DNA of 64,000 nt from Streptomyces hundungensis (lineage in GTDB: Bacteria; Actinomycetota; Actinomycetes; Streptomycetales; Streptomycetaceae): NCBI RefSeq assembly GCF_003627815.1, contig NZ_CP032698.1, positions 3,968,001 through 4,032,000 on the forward strand, read 5' to 3'. The notes below the pieces were generated by a model that saw only the letters and a program-made list of their open reading frames with translations, had not been told where the DNA came from and did not search any database. Numbering within the stretch: the first letter of the stretch is position 1; each line of letters opens with the position of its first letter. Positions 24,890 to 33,952 of this stretch are shown one piece after another. The translations under genes and the position numbers were made by a program.

Positions 24890-26155
24890 TTATTCGGCGT
24901 TCTCCGCGTCCATCGCCACCTTCGCGATGTCCTGAAGGACCGACTTCGGCGACCCCCCCGGCGCCACAGCGGAGCCAATCTTCTTCTTCACCGTCTCACT
25001 CACCTTCGGCCACGACGTCTTGCCCACCGGAGGCAGCTCGGACGTCGGAAGCGCCGCCAGGAACGGCTTGAGTTCCTTGTGCTTGGGGTCCGCCGCCATC
25101 GCCGAGGACGCCGACACCGTGGACGGCAGCAGGTCGTACTGGTCGGCGAACTTCAACACGTTCGCGTCGGAGAAGGTGAAGTCCAGGAACTTGCCGATCT
25201 GCGCCCGGTGCCCGCCCTGCTTGAAGCCCATGATCCAGTCGGCGACACCCATCGCCGCCTTGGCCTGGCCGTTCTGGCCGGGCAGCGGCACCATGCCGAA
25301 CTTGATGCCCTTCTTCTTGGCCGCCTCCATCAGCGAGGGGTGGCCGTTCAACATGCCGACCTCCCCCTTCGCGAACGCGTCGAACGCGTCCTGCCGATTG
25401 AGCTTGCCGGGCGCGACCGGGCCGGTCAGCTCGGGCTCCACCAGGTTGGCCTTCAGCCAGTCGAAGGCCTGGATGTTCTCGGGCGAGTCGATGTCGTAGC
25501 CGTCGACGGTGTTGGTGTAGCCGCCGTTGTCGCTGAGCATCCACATCATGGTCTCGGCCTGCGCCTCCTCGCTGCCGAGCGGCAGCGCGAAGGGGGTCTT
25601 CACCCCCTTGGCCTTGAGCGCCTTGGCGTCGGAGGCGATCTCGGCCCAGGTGGTGGGCGGCTTGATGTGGGCCTGCTCGAACAGCGTCTGGTTGTAGAAC
25701 AGCAGCCGTGTGGAGGCCACGAACGGCATGCCGTACTGGACGCGCTTGACGTTGCCCGCGTCGGCGAGCGGCGACAGGAAGTTGGCCTCGACGGGGATGG
25801 AGAGCAGCTGGTCGACGCTGTAGAGCTTGCCGCTGGACGCGTAGTCGGAGTACGCGCCGATCTGTGCGATGTCGGGGGCGTTGCCCGCCTTCACCATCTC
25901 GGCGACCTTGGCGTCGACGACGTCCCAGGAGAAGATCTGGACGTCGACCTTGATGTTCGGGTTCTTCTTCTCGAAGTCCTCGACAACGTTGTGCCAGTAG
26001 GTCTTCGTGCTGCTGCCGCCGGCTATGTCGTAGTCGGCGGCGACCAGCTTGAGCGTGACGTCGCCGGACCCGCTCTCCCCGCCGCATCCCGAGAGCACTG
26101 CCGTCATGCCGAATGCGGCAACCGCCGCGGTCAAGCCCAAGAAGCGCCTGCGCAC
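24890..26155 (-). CDS. Sugar ABC transporter substrate-binding lipoprotein
   Basis: A 421-residue CUT1-type binding protein. The lipobox VLSGC lies at about residue 24. The mature part shows the usual solute-binding features: FEKKNPNIKVDVQIFSWD, AGNAPDIAQIGAYSDY, PPTTWAEIASDAKALK and GEVGMLNGHPSLM, with aromatic residues (WHNVV, NLVEPELTG) in probable sugar positions. No permease genes adjoin it, so it probably works with permeases elsewhere and the shared ATPase MsiK, also in this window. It is divergent from nagK-nagA, and the shared promoter region has two DasR-like boxes, which points to N-acetylglucosamine or another amino sugar. Confidence 0.88.
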   Translation of the reverse strand: MRRRFLGLTAAVAAFGMTAVLSGCGGESGSGDVTLKLVAADYDIAGGSSTKTYWHNVVEDFEKKNPNIKVDVQIFSWDVVDAKVAEMVKAGNAPDIAQIGAYSDYASSGKLYSVDQLLSIPVEANFLSPLADAGNVKRVQYGMPFVASTRLLFYNQTLFEQAHIKPPTTWAEIASDAKALKAKGVKTPFALPLGSEEAQAETMMWMLSDNGGYTNTVDGYDIDSPENIQAFDWLKANLVEPELTGPVAPGKLNRQDAFDAFAKGEVGMLNGHPSLMEAAKKKGIKFGMVPLPGQNGQAKAAMGVADWIMGFKQGGHRAQIGKFLDFTFSDANVLKFADQYDLLPSTVSASSAMAADPKHKELKPFLAALPTSELPPVGKTSWPKVSETVKKKIGSAVAPGGSPKSVLQDIAKVAMDAENAE

Positions 26156-26248
26156 GCGCTATCCCACCCTCGTCGTCGATCCTGGCGGATCCAGTCGGTC
26201 CCCCGTGACGTCCTGTATTGAGCTGCGATGTTCCCTCATTCGGGGGTA

Positions 26249-26264
26249 TGAGGTCTACACCAGT
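26249..26264. promoter_or_regulatory. DasR-like box (dre) near the binding-protein gene
   Basis: TGAGGTCTACACCAGT matches the dre consensus AGTGGTCTAGACCACT at 12 of 16 positions, with core GGTCTA-ACC. It lies 94 bp upstream of the binding-protein start on the minus strand. Confidence 0.6.
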
Positions 26265-26320
26265 CGCATATCGCTTCCGCAACGCCCGGTGCAAGAGTAC
26301 ATTGGGGAAGTTTCTGGAAA

Positions 26321-26332
26321 GAAAGCGCTTTC
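26321..26332. promoter_or_regulatory. LacI-type operator-like palindrome
   Basis: GAAAGCGCTTTC is a perfect 12-bp palindrome with the central CG typical of LacI/GalR-family operators. It lies between two dre-like boxes and 58 bp upstream of nagK. Confidence 0.5.
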
Positions 26333-26346
26333 CATTCCATCCGGCG

Positions 26347-26362
26347 AGTGGACTAGACCTTT
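26347..26362. promoter_or_regulatory. DasR-like box (dre) upstream of nagK
   Basis: AGTGGACTAGACCTTT matches AGTGGTCTAGACCACT at 13 of 16 positions. It ends 28 bp before the GTG start of nagK. DasR represses GlcNAc uptake and metabolism genes in Streptomyces and releases DNA with amino-sugar phosphates. Confidence 0.7.
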
Positions 26363-26390
26363 AGTGGGTGTTGGCGCGAGACTGTCTCCC

Positions 26391-27419
26391 GTGAGACACG
26401 TCATCGCCCTGGATGTGGGCGGCACCGGGATGAAAGCCGCCTTGGTCGGGGCGGAAACCGCGCTGTCCGCAGGGAATCCCCCCGGACCCCCGCAGCTGCT
26501 CCACGAGGCGCGCCGGCCCACCGGCCGAGAGCGCGGGCCCGACGCCGTCGTCGAGTCGATCCTCGCGTTCGCCGCGGATCTGCGGGCGTACGGGGAGGAA
26601 CACTTCGGCGAGAGCGCCGTCGCGGCGGGCGTCGCCGTGCCGGGCATCGTCGACGCCGAGAACGGGATCGCCACCTACGCGGCCAACCTCGGCTGGCGCG
26701 ACGTGCCGATGCGCCGGCTGCTCAGCGAGCGCCTGCACGGCGTACCGGTCGCCCTCGGCCACGACGTGCGCACCGGCGGGCTCGCGGAGGGCCGTATCGG
26801 CGCGGGCAACGGCACCGACCGGTTCCTGTTCGTGCCGCTGGGCACCGGCATCGCGGGCGCCATCGGCATCGACGGCCGGGTCGAGCCGGGCGCGCACGGC
26901 TTCGCCGGCGAGATCGGCCACATCGTCGTACGCCCCGGCGGCATCGCCTGCCCGTGCGGTCAGCGGGGCTGTCTCGAACGGCTCGCCTCGGCCTCCGCGG
27001 TGACGCTGGCCTGGGCCGAGGCGAGCGGCGACCCGGACGCCGACGCGGCCGACTGCGCCAAGGCCGTCGAGTCCGGCGACCCCCGTGCGCTCGCCGTGTG
27101 GCGCAACGCGATCGAGGCGCTGGCCGACGGTCTGGTCACCGCGCTCACCCTGCTGGATCCCCGCGTACTGATCATCGGTGGCGGACTCGCCGAAGCCGGG
27201 GAAACCTTGTTCGTACCGCTCCGGGCCGCCGTCGAGGAGCGGGTGACGTTCCAGAAGCTGCCCGAGATCATTCCGGCGGCCCTCGGGGACACCGCCGGGT
27301 GCCTGGGCGCGGGCCTGCTCGCCTGGGACCTCGTCGCCGCGACCGCCGGGACCGGCTCCCGCCCCGACCCCCACCCGCACCCCGGCTCCGACCCCGACTC
27401 CAGTGAGGTAACCGTCTGA
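26391..27419 (+). CDS. nagK: ROK-family N-acetylglucosamine kinase
   Basis: A 342-residue kinase; start at GTG 26391 since earlier in-frame codons fall in the operator region. ATP motif DVGGTGMKAALVG, the second phosphate site LGTGIAGAIG, the sugar-binding EIGHIVVRPGG and the ROK zinc motif CPCGQRGCLE are present. It should phosphorylate GlcNAc at O-6. The partner nagA overlaps by one base (TGATG), so this operon would convert GlcNAc to glucosamine-6-P. The last 20 residues are a Pro/His/Asp-rich tail that looks dispensable. General glucokinase activity is the alternative. A dre-like box just upstream suggests DasR control. Confidence 0.87.
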   Translation: MRHVIALDVGGTGMKAALVGAETALSAGNPPGPPQLLHEARRPTGRERGPDAVVESILAFAADLRAYGEEHFGESAVAAGVAVPGIVDAENGIATYAANLGWRDVPMRRLLSERLHGVPVALGHDVRTGGLAEGRIGAGNGTDRFLFVPLGTGIAGAIGIDGRVEPGAHGFAGEIGHIVVRPGGIACPCGQRGCLERLASASAVTLAWAEASGDPDADAADCAKAVESGDPRALAVWRNAIEALADGLVTALTLLDPRVLIIGGGLAEAGETLFVPLRAAVEERVTFQKLPEIIPAALGDTAGCLGAGLLAWDLVAATAGTGSRPDPHPHPGSDPDSSEVTV

Positions 27420-28564
27420 TGGCCGCATCGAAAGTTCTCTCCGGCGCCCGTGTCGTCCTCCCGACCGGGGTCGTCGAGAACGGACGCGTGATCGTCGACG
27501 GCACCTCTATCGCCGGGTCGGCCCCGGCCGACGCCGTCGCCCTCGATCTGTCGGGCCACTGGGTCGTGCCCGGCTTCGTCGACATGCACAACCACGGCGG
27601 TGGCGGCGCCTCCTTCAGCAACGGCACGGTCGAAGACGTTCTCAAGGGCGTGCACACCCACCGGCTGCACGGCACCACCACGCTGGTCGCGTCCACGGTG
27701 ACCGGCGAGATGGACGTGCTCGCGCAGCGCGCCGGGCTGCTGTCCGAGCTGGTCGAGCAGGGCGATCTGGCCGGCATCCACTTCGAGGGCCCGTTCATCT
27801 CGCCCTGCCGCAAGGGCGCGCACAGCGAGGGCCTGCTGCGCCACCCGGACCCGGCCGAGGTCCGCAAGCTCCTTGACGCCGCGCGCGGCACCGCGAAGAT
27901 GGTCACGCTCGCCACCGAACTGCCCGGCGGCCTCGACTCCGTACGGCTGCTCGCCGAGCACGGCGTCATCGCGGCGATCGGCCACACCGACGCCTCGTAC
28001 GAGCAGACCGTCGAGGCGATCGACGCGGGCGCCACCGTCGCCACCCATCTCTTCAACGCGATGCCCGCGCTCGGCCACCGCGAGCCGGGGCCCATCGCGG
28101 CCCTCCTGGAGGACGAGCGGATCACCGTCGAGCTCATCAACGACGGTACGCATCTGCACCCGGCCGCCCTCGAACTCGCCTTCCACCACAAGGGCGCGGA
28201 CCGCGTCGCGTTCATCACGGACGCCATGGACGCGGCCGGCTTCGGTGACGGGCTCTACCACCTGGGCCCGTTGGAGGTCGAGGTGAAGGAGGGCGTGGCG
28301 CGGCTCGTCGAGGGCGGCTCCATCGCGGGCTCCACGCTGACCCTGGACCGCGCGTTCAAGCGCTCAGTGACGGTCGACGGCCTCTCGGTCGAGGACACCG
28401 TGCGCGCCCTTTCGGCCAATCCGGCCCGGCTGCTCGGCCTCGACGACACGGTGGGCTCCCTCGAACCGGGCAAGGACGCCGACCTGGTGGTCCTGGACGC
28501 CGACTTCGCCGTCAAGGGCGTTCTGCGCAAGGGGAGTTGGGTCGTCGAGCCCGAGCTGGGCTGA
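27419..28564 (+). CDS. nagA: N-acetylglucosamine-6-phosphate deacetylase
   Basis: A 381-residue amidohydrolase. The first metal motif is DMHNHGGGG and the metal Glu is in HFEGPF. Metal histidines are in IGHTDAS and ATHLFNAMP; the catalytic Asp is in FITDAMDAAG. It removes acetate from GlcNAc-6-P to form glucosamine-6-P. It is translationally coupled to nagK. Substrate can come from imported GlcNAc and from wall recycling through MurQ at the left edge. The active site is complete and no domain is missing. Confidence 0.95.
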   Translation: MAASKVLSGARVVLPTGVVENGRVIVDGTSIAGSAPADAVALDLSGHWVVPGFVDMHNHGGGGASFSNGTVEDVLKGVHTHRLHGTTTLVASTVTGEMDVLAQRAGLLSELVEQGDLAGIHFEGPFISPCRKGAHSEGLLRHPDPAEVRKLLDAARGTAKMVTLATELPGGLDSVRLLAEHGVIAAIGHTDASYEQTVEAIDAGATVATHLFNAMPALGHREPGPIAALLEDERITVELINDGTHLHPAALELAFHHKGADRVAFITDAMDAAGFGDGLYHLGPLEVEVKEGVARLVEGGSIAGSTLTLDRAFKRSVTVDGLSVEDTVRALSANPARLLGLDDTVGSLEPGKDADLVVLDADFAVKGVLRKGSWVVEPELG

Positions 28565-28641
28565 ACGCTCACGCGCGACATCCGTACGGCGGCCGGTTCC
28601 GGGGTCTGGGCCTGCCGCCGTCCGTTTGGCATGATCACCCC

Positions 28642-29562
28642 GTGATTCTGACCGTCACGCTGAACACCGCACTGGACATCACCTACCGCGTCCCCGCCCT
28701 CGTGCCGCACGCGAGCCATCGCGTCGAGGAGGTCACGGAGCGCCCCGGCGGCAAGGGCCTCAACGTCGCCCGGGTGCTCGCCGCGCTCGGCCACGAGACG
28801 GTGGTCACCGGGTTCGTGGGCGGCCCGAGCGGTGAGGTGCTGCGCGCCCTGCTCGCGGGGCTCGCGCCCGTCGACGAGCTCGTCCCCATCCGGGGCGCCA
28901 CCCGCCGCACCATCGCCGTGGCGGACGCGGCGACCGGTGACACCACCCAGCTCAACGAGCCGGGCCCGGTGGTGTCGTCCACCGAGTGGGACGCCTTTCT
29001 CACCGCGTACGGGCGGCTGCTCGACGGCGCCGAGGCGGTGGCCCTGTGCGGGAGTCTGCCGCCGGGCCTGCCGGTCGGGGCGTACGCGCAACTGGTGCGC
29101 CAGGCCCGTACCGCGAAGGTGCCGGTGCTCCTGGACACCAGCGGCGAGGCCCTGCGGCGCGGCATCGCGGCCCGGCCGGACCTGGTCAAGCCCAACGCCG
29201 ACGAGCTGGCCCAGCTGACGGGTTCGCGCGAGCCGCTGCGGGCGGCGCGGGACGCGCGCAGGCGCGGCGCGCACACGGTGGTGGCTTCGCTCGGCGCGGA
29301 GGGGCTGCTCGCGGCCTCCCCCGACGGCCTGTGGCAGGCGGCCCCGCCGGCCGCGGTCCGCGGCAATCCGACGGGCGCGGGCGATTCGGCGGTGGCCGGA
29401 CTGCTGTCGGGTCTGGTGGAGGGCCTGGACTGGCCCGGTCGCCTGACGCGGGCGGTGGCCCTGTCCGCCGCGACCGTACTGGCGCCCGCGGCGGGCGAGT
29501 TCGACCGGGAGGCGTACGCGAAGATGCTCGGCTCGGTGCGCGTGAGCGAGCACGCGCACTGA
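28642..29562 (+). CDS. PfkB-family 1-phosphofructokinase-like sugar kinase
   Basis: A 306-residue ribokinase-fold kinase. GTG at 28642 seems leaderless: CATGAT lies 6 bp before it and no ribosome site is seen. The N-terminus VILTVTLNTALDITYRVP and GGKGLNVARVLAALG match the FruK/LacC branch; the C-terminal PfkB signature is GNPTGAGDSAVAGLL with the catalytic Asp. The substrate is probably a hexose phosphate such as fructose-1-P or tagatose-6-P. It follows nagA by 78 bp and may take part in amino-sugar use, although it seems to have its own promoter. Confidence 0.85.
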   Translation: MILTVTLNTALDITYRVPALVPHASHRVEEVTERPGGKGLNVARVLAALGHETVVTGFVGGPSGEVLRALLAGLAPVDELVPIRGATRRTIAVADAATGDTTQLNEPGPVVSSTEWDAFLTAYGRLLDGAEAVALCGSLPPGLPVGAYAQLVRQARTAKVPVLLDTSGEALRRGIAARPDLVKPNADELAQLTGSREPLRAARDARRRGAHTVVASLGAEGLLAASPDGLWQAAPPAAVRGNPTGAGDSAVAGLLSGLVEGLDWPGRLTRAVALSAATVLAPAAGEFDREAYAKMLGSVRVSEHAH

Positions 29563-29589
29563 ACCGAGCATCGCGACCGTGACGGTACG

Positions 29590-30594
29590 TCAGGCGGTGG
29601 TCAGCCAGAGCTGGTCGAGATTGGCGTTGCACTGGTTGCCCTGCTCGCAGGACAGCTTGATCTCGTTGTCGCCCTTGTCCAGCGTCACGTTGGCGAACGT
29701 GGTCTGCCAGCCCTTGGCCCAGTCACCGGCCGGCGAGTGAGCGAAGTTCTTCATGTTCATCGGGCGCGACTCGGCCTTGCCGTTGAGCGTTATCGTCGCG
29801 TTCGCGTCCGCGCCGGGGACGCCGAAGCGCAGGTTCAGCTTGTACGAGCCGGCCTTGGGCACCTTCACCTTCCAGGTGACCGACGAGCCCACGTTGTTGA
29901 AGTTGGTGACGAAGGCGCCGCCGGTGCCCTTGGCGCCCGGCACGTTCGTGCCGACCTGCGCGGGGCCGCCGAGCGTCAGCGTCGCCGCGTCACCCTTGGG
30001 CAGGTCCGCCGGGGCGGACGGCGAGGACGTCGGGTCGGTGCTGGGCGACGGGGGCTGGCTGGAGGCGGACGTGTTCGGCTTGGCCGCGTCGTCCTTCTTG
30101 TCCTTGTTGTCGCTGTTGCTGGCCAGCGCCACGGCGATGCCGATGACGACGGCCGCGACCACCGCGACCGCGCCGATCAGCAGGCCCTTGGTGTTGGGCC
30201 CGCGGCCGCCGGAGCCGGTCTGCTGCGGCGGCGGCCCCTGCCGGGGCGGGGTGGCGCCGGGGTAGGTCTCGGGCGCCGCGTACTGGGCGGTCGGCTGCCC
30301 GTACTGCTGCTGGGGAGGGCCTTGGTGCTGCTGGGGAGGCCCCTGGTACTGCTGCGGGGGCCCCTGGTACTGCTGCTGCGGGATCTGGCCGTACTGGCGC
30401 TCACCGACCGTGCGCACCTGGTTGTACGACGTCCTGGGGACTCCGGGCTGCTGCTGCCCCGCCGCCGGACCCGGGTAGCCGTAACCGCCACCGCTGCGGG
30501 CCGGGTTGCCTGTGGCCTGCCCGTCCGCGTACAGGTAGCCGAACGGATCGTCGTCCTCGGGGGTGTTCGCGCCGTTGTTGCCGGGCGTCGTCAT
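29590..30594 (-). CDS. Membrane-anchored CBM35-like carbohydrate-binding protein
   Basis: A 334-residue protein. The cytoplasmic N-terminus (1-135) is rich in Gly, Pro, Gln and Tyr with four repeats of the type QQYQGPP. One membrane helix follows (GLLIGAVAVVAAVVIGIAVAL, residues 140-161), then a Ser/Pro/Thr linker. Residues 200-334 are a beta-sandwich of the CBM35/CBM6 kind (GGAFVTNFNNVGSSVTW, GSYKLNLRFGVPG, GDNEIKLSCE, ending NLDQLWLTTA). It would display a sugar-binding domain outside the cell. Its position between sugar genes and CdgB fits a wall- or glycan-sensing role; that is inference. Confidence 0.82.
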   Translation of the reverse strand: MTTPGNNGANTPEDDDPFGYLYADGQATGNPARSGGGYGYPGPAAGQQQPGVPRTSYNQVRTVGERQYGQIPQQQYQGPPQQYQGPPQQHQGPPQQQYGQPTAQYAAPETYPGATPPRQGPPPQQTGSGGRGPNTKGLLIGAVAVVAAVVIGIAVALASNSDNKDKKDDAAKPNTSASSQPPSPSTDPTSSPSAPADLPKGDAATLTLGGPAQVGTNVPGAKGTGGAFVTNFNNVGSSVTWKVKVPKAGSYKLNLRFGVPGADANATITLNGKAESRPMNMKNFAHSPAGDWAKGWQTTFANVTLDKGDNEIKLSCEQGNQCNANLDQLWLTTA

Positions 30595-30704
30595 CCGGGG
30601 TCACTCCTCACTGTCCGCCAGCCGTCGCCGACCGGCCGAGCCTACCCCGAACGGACCACTGCCCGATCTGGCCCCGACCACACACCCGCCGGGCCCGGCC
30701 GCGC

Positions 30705-32378
30705 TCACCCCGCCCGGCGGTGGACCTTGGCGCGGGAGCGCTTCTCGATGTACATCCGTTGGTCGGCGGAGCGCAGGACCTCTTCCACGGACATCCCGCA
30801 GCTGGCCCAGCCGATGCCGAAACTGGCCCCGACGCGGACCGCCCGGCCGTCCACCCGGATGGGCGGGATGATCGCGTTGCGCAGCCGAACCGCCAGGTCG
30901 GCGGCGTCGGCGGCGCCGAGCCCGTCGGCGAGGACGACGAATTCGTCACCGCCGAGCCGGGCCACCGTGTCGCCGTCGCGGACGCCGGTGGTCAGGCGCC
31001 GGGCGACCTCGATCAGCACGGCGTCGCCGGTGTGGTGGCCGAACCTGTCGTTGATCGACTTGAACCCGTCGAGGTCGCAGAAGAGCACCGCGAGCCCCTT
31101 CGTACCGTCGTCGATCTCACTGTCGGGGGCCACGGTGTGGACGTGGTGGTCGTACGGTCCGCCGCCCGGCAGCGCCTCGAAGTCGAAGCCGTCGGCGCGG
31201 AAGGCGTGCCCGTGGGCCTCGGACTCCGCGTGCGCGGGCCCCCGCTCGTAGGCCGCGTCGAGGGATTCGGCCGCGCCGACCGGCCCCACCGAGTGCGGCC
31301 GGGGACAGAGCCGGGACGAGAGTCTCGCGCGCAGCTCGGCACTGTTGGGCAGGCCGGTGAGGGCGTCGTGCGAGGCGCGGTGGGCGAGCTGGAGCTCGTG
31401 CCGCTTGCGGTCCTCGATGTCCTCGACGTGGGTGAGCAGGAAACGGGGGCCGTCGGCGGTGTCGGCGACCACGGAGTTGCGCAGCGACACCCACACGTAG
31501 GTGCCGTCGCGCCGCCCGAGCCTGAGTTCGGCCCGGCCGCCCTCGGCGGAGGTGCGCAGCAGGGTTCCTATGTCCTCGGGGTGGACGAGGTCGGCGAAGG
31601 AGTAGCGCCGCATGACGGAGGCGGGCCGGCCGAGCAGCCGGCACAGCGCGTCGTTGGTGCGCAGGAGCCGGCCGTGCTGGTCGCCGCCCATCTCGGCGAT
31701 GGCCATGCCCGAGGGCGCGTACTCGAAGGCCTGCCGGAAGCTTTCCTCGCTGGCGCGCAGCGCCTGCTGCTCGCGCTCCAGGCGGACCAGGGCGCGCTGC
31801 ATGTTTGCGCGGAGCCGGGCGTTGCTGATCGCAATGGCGGACTGCGATGCATACATCTGGAGGGCTTCCCTCCCCCAGGCGCCGGGCTTGCGGCCGTTGC
31901 GGGGTTTGTCGACGGAGATGACGCCCAGGAGCTCCTGGGTGCCGCCCGCCGAGTACATCGGGGCGTACAGGCGGTCCTGCGGGTGCCACTCGTCCGCGAA
32001 CCGCGGGTCGGGGCCCTCGGTGTACCACTGGGGGACGTCGTCCTCCAGGAGCACCCAGCCCTCGGTGTGCGGGATGAAGCGCAGGCCGTCCCAGTCCTCG
32101 CCCATCGACAGGCGGCGCTCCCAGGAGGTGCGCGAGCCGACCCGGCCCGTGATCAGGGCTTCCGCGGCGGCGTTGCCCGCGAAGGCGGCGACGACCAGGT
32201 CACCGTCGGGGCGTACGAGATTGACGCAGGCCAGCTCGTAGCCCAGTCCCGCGATGACGCCGTCCGCGACGGTCTGCAACGTGTCCGCGAGGCTGCGGGC
32301 CGTGTTGAGCTCTCCGACCACCTGGTGCAGCTGCCGCAGGGTCGCAAGACGGACGTAGGGCTCCGACTCGGTCTCCAT
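30705..32378 (-). CDS. cdgB: GAF-PAS-GGDEF diguanylate cyclase (CdgB-like)
   Basis: A 557-residue protein with start at METESEPYV behind GGGGAGAG. Residues 10-190 form a GAF domain (ARSLADTLQTVADGVI, LLGVISVDKPRNG). Residues 210-330 are PAS/PAC (FRQAFEYAPSGMAIAEMGG, DGTYVWVSLRNSVV). The GGDEF domain occupies about 345-550. The signature is intact (RLGGDEFVVLADG), so it should make c-di-GMP. A 60-residue insertion lies between the first GGDEF helices and FCDLDGFKSIND. Family and context match CdgB of S. coelicolor, a BldD target controlling development. A CRP-type palindrome lies 130 bp upstream. Confidence 0.9.
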   Translation of the reverse strand: METESEPYVRLATLRQLHQVVGELNTARSLADTLQTVADGVIAGLGYELACVNLVRPDGDLVVAAFAGNAAAEALITGRVGSRTSWERRLSMGEDWDGLRFIPHTEGWVLLEDDVPQWYTEGPDPRFADEWHPQDRLYAPMYSAGGTQELLGVISVDKPRNGRKPGAWGREALQMYASQSAIAISNARLRANMQRALVRLEREQQALRASEESFRQAFEYAPSGMAIAEMGGDQHGRLLRTNDALCRLLGRPASVMRRYSFADLVHPEDIGTLLRTSAEGGRAELRLGRRDGTYVWVSLRNSVVADTADGPRFLLTHVEDIEDRKRHELQLAHRASHDALTGLPNSAELRARLSSRLCPRPHSVGPVGAAESLDAAYERGPAHAESEAHGHAFRADGFDFEALPGGGPYDHHVHTVAPDSEIDDGTKGLAVLFCDLDGFKSINDRFGHHTGDAVLIEVARRLTTGVRDGDTVARLGGDEFVVLADGLGAADAADLAVRLRNAIIPPIRVDGRAVRVGASFGIGWASCGMSVEEVLRSADQRMYIEKRSRAKVHRRAG

Positions 32379-32708
32379 TGCTCGCTCTCCCCGAGACCTC
32401 GACAGCAACTCCTGGCTTTAGATCGGCATACCTTTTCGTACTGTCCCGCCACTGAATCACAGCGAGCTGTCTAGCCGGTACACAGGGTCAACAAATAGTG
32501 CCTTCTGTGACTCAAGTCACAACAGATAGTGGGGGGTTGGCCGTTCTTTCCGTCTTTGCCCCCTACCTTTCCTGAACGCAAACTGAGAACGGGCCGAAAG
32601 GCGCGGAATCCCTTGGGCGCAGAGGGACGCGTGGGCCGGAAGACCTAGGTCCCGACTGGTCCCAGCGTCCGATGCGGTCCGCGGTGGCAGGAGACTAGCG
32701 TTCCGGTT
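32379..32708. other. Divergent promoter region between cdgB and the flavin reductase gene
   Basis: 330 bp without a gene. It contains the CRP-type palindrome at 32506-32521. Close to 32709 TAGCGT is placed 7 bp before the GTG, as in leaderless Streptomyces promoters. The composition around 32400-32530 is less GC-rich than average, as expected for regulatory DNA. Confidence 0.5.
32506..32521. promoter_or_regulatory. CRP/FNR-type operator
   Basis: TGTGACTCAAGTCACA is TGTGA-N6-TCACA, a perfect match to the CRP half-site arrangement, with arms extended to 7 bp. It is 128 bp upstream of cdgB and 188 bp upstream of the flavin reductase gene. Confidence 0.65.
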
Positions 32709-33275
32709 GTGTTGCAGACACCCCTTACCGACGCCCTTTCCGCGCTTGCCGCGGCGACCCCTCATCCTGAGGGGGTGAGCAATGACGAGTTCCGCGCCGC
32801 GATGTCCCGGCTGGCCGCGGGCGTGGTCCTGGTGACCGCGCACGACACCGACGACGGGCCGCGCGGCGAGGACGTCGGCATGACCGCGACGGCCTTCCTC
32901 TCGGTCTCCCTCGACCCGCCGCTCGTCCTGGTCTCGCTGCGGGAGGGCTCACGGATGGACGACCTCCTCGCGGAACAGCCGCTGTGGGCGGTGTCGATCC
33001 TCTCCGAGAGCCAGCGGCACATCGCGGGCCGGTTCGCGATGAAGGGCCGGATCAGCGACCGTCTGCTCTTCGAGGACATCCCGTACAGCAGGGGCGAGGC
33101 GAGCGGCGCGCCCCTGGTCGCCGGGGCGCTCGCGACGCTGGAGTGCCGCACCGAGCAGCGCGTGACGGCGGGCGACCACACCCTGGCCATCGGCCGCGTC
33201 CTGACGGCGAACCTGCCGAGCGCCGAGGGCGGCCCGCTCACCTATTTCCAGGGCCGGTACCGGCAGTTGGGGTAA
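32709..33275 (+). CDS. Flavin reductase-like FMN-binding protein
   Basis: A 188-residue split-barrel flavoprotein of the HpaC/flavin reductase family. FMN-binding blocks are FRAAMSRLAAGVVLVTA, MTATAFLSVSLDPPLVLVSL and the helix AVSILSESQRHIAGRF. The GTG at 32709 follows TAGCGT by 7 bp and lacks a ribosome site, so it is probably leaderless; GTG 32775 is a shorter alternative. It may reduce FMN with NAD(P)H for a monooxygenase, but no partner oxygenase is nearby. It is divergent from cdgB. Confidence 0.85.
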   Translation: MLQTPLTDALSALAAATPHPEGVSNDEFRAAMSRLAAGVVLVTAHDTDDGPRGEDVGMTATAFLSVSLDPPLVLVSLREGSRMDDLLAEQPLWAVSILSESQRHIAGRFAMKGRISDRLLFEDIPYSRGEASGAPLVAGALATLECRTEQRVTAGDHTLAIGRVLTANLPSAEGGPLTYFQGRYRQLG

Positions 33276-33349
33276 TACGGGCGGGGCGTTGGGGGATGCG
33301 GGCGAGGCCCCGGGGGATGCGATGCGGCGACCGAGCCCGCGGCCGGGAG

Positions 33350-33784
33350 CTACCAGTCGCGGCCGGAGCGGCCGTTCTTCGTCTGGGCGCGCTGCTTCTT
33401 CTCGCGCAGCCGCCGCTCGTTGATGCCGCGCGGGATCTTCGTGGCGCGGCGCGGCTTGGGCGGCGGGGCGGTCGCCTCCGCGAGGAGCGAGGCGAGCCGG
33501 ACCGCGGCGGTCTCGCGGTTGCGCCACTGCGAGCGGTGCTCGGAGGCGCGTACGGAGACGACACCGCCCACCAGGCGGCCGGCGAGCCGTTCGAGGGCCC
33601 GGGCCTTCCAGACCTCGGGCAGTGCCTCGGTCCTCGCGAGGTCGAAGCGGAGCTCCACCTGGGAGTCGCTGGTGTTGACGTGCTGGCCACCGGGCCCTGA
33701 CGACCTGGAGAAACGCCAGATCAGCTCGGCCTCCGGGAGGGAGACGGAGCCACGGATGACATAGGGCCCGGACATGACATCCAT
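33350..33784 (-). CDS. arfB: Peptidyl-tRNA hydrolase ArfB (release factor-like ribosome rescue)
   Basis: A 144-residue protein that has only the class I release-factor catalytic domain and a basic tail. The GGQ motif is in [17 protein letters not shown]. The tail ([25 protein letters not shown] region) is Lys/Arg-rich, as in ArfB/YaeJ, where it enters the empty mRNA channel of stalled ribosomes. It lacks the stop-codon recognition domain of RF1/RF2. The start is either ATG 33784 or 33775. It is convergent with the flavin reductase gene and divergent from terD. Confidence 0.9.
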   Translation of the reverse strand: MDVMSGPYVIRGSVSLPEAELIWRFSRSSGPGGQHVNTSDSQVELRFDLARTEALPEVWKARALERLAGRLVGGVVSVRASEHRSQWRNRETAAVRLASLLAEATAPPPKPRRATKIPRGINERRLREKKQRAQTKNGRSGRDW

Positions 33785-33952
33785 GGTGCCGGGTGCGCGG
33801 CACCGCGTCTCCCGCTTTTACTCCCCCGCGGCCGTTTGGCAAAGAAAGCAAAGCGGGATGGAACCTCTCGGTCCCCTGCCGACGTTATGGGGGATGACGG
33901 TAGCTTCGGGACGGCTCGAAGCCCGCACACCAAGACGAAGGGGACACATCCC

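Noticed and set aside
29737..31251. A 504-codon plus-strand frame over the CBM35 protein and cdgB genes
   Set aside because: It crosses two real minus-strand genes and shows only biased composition.
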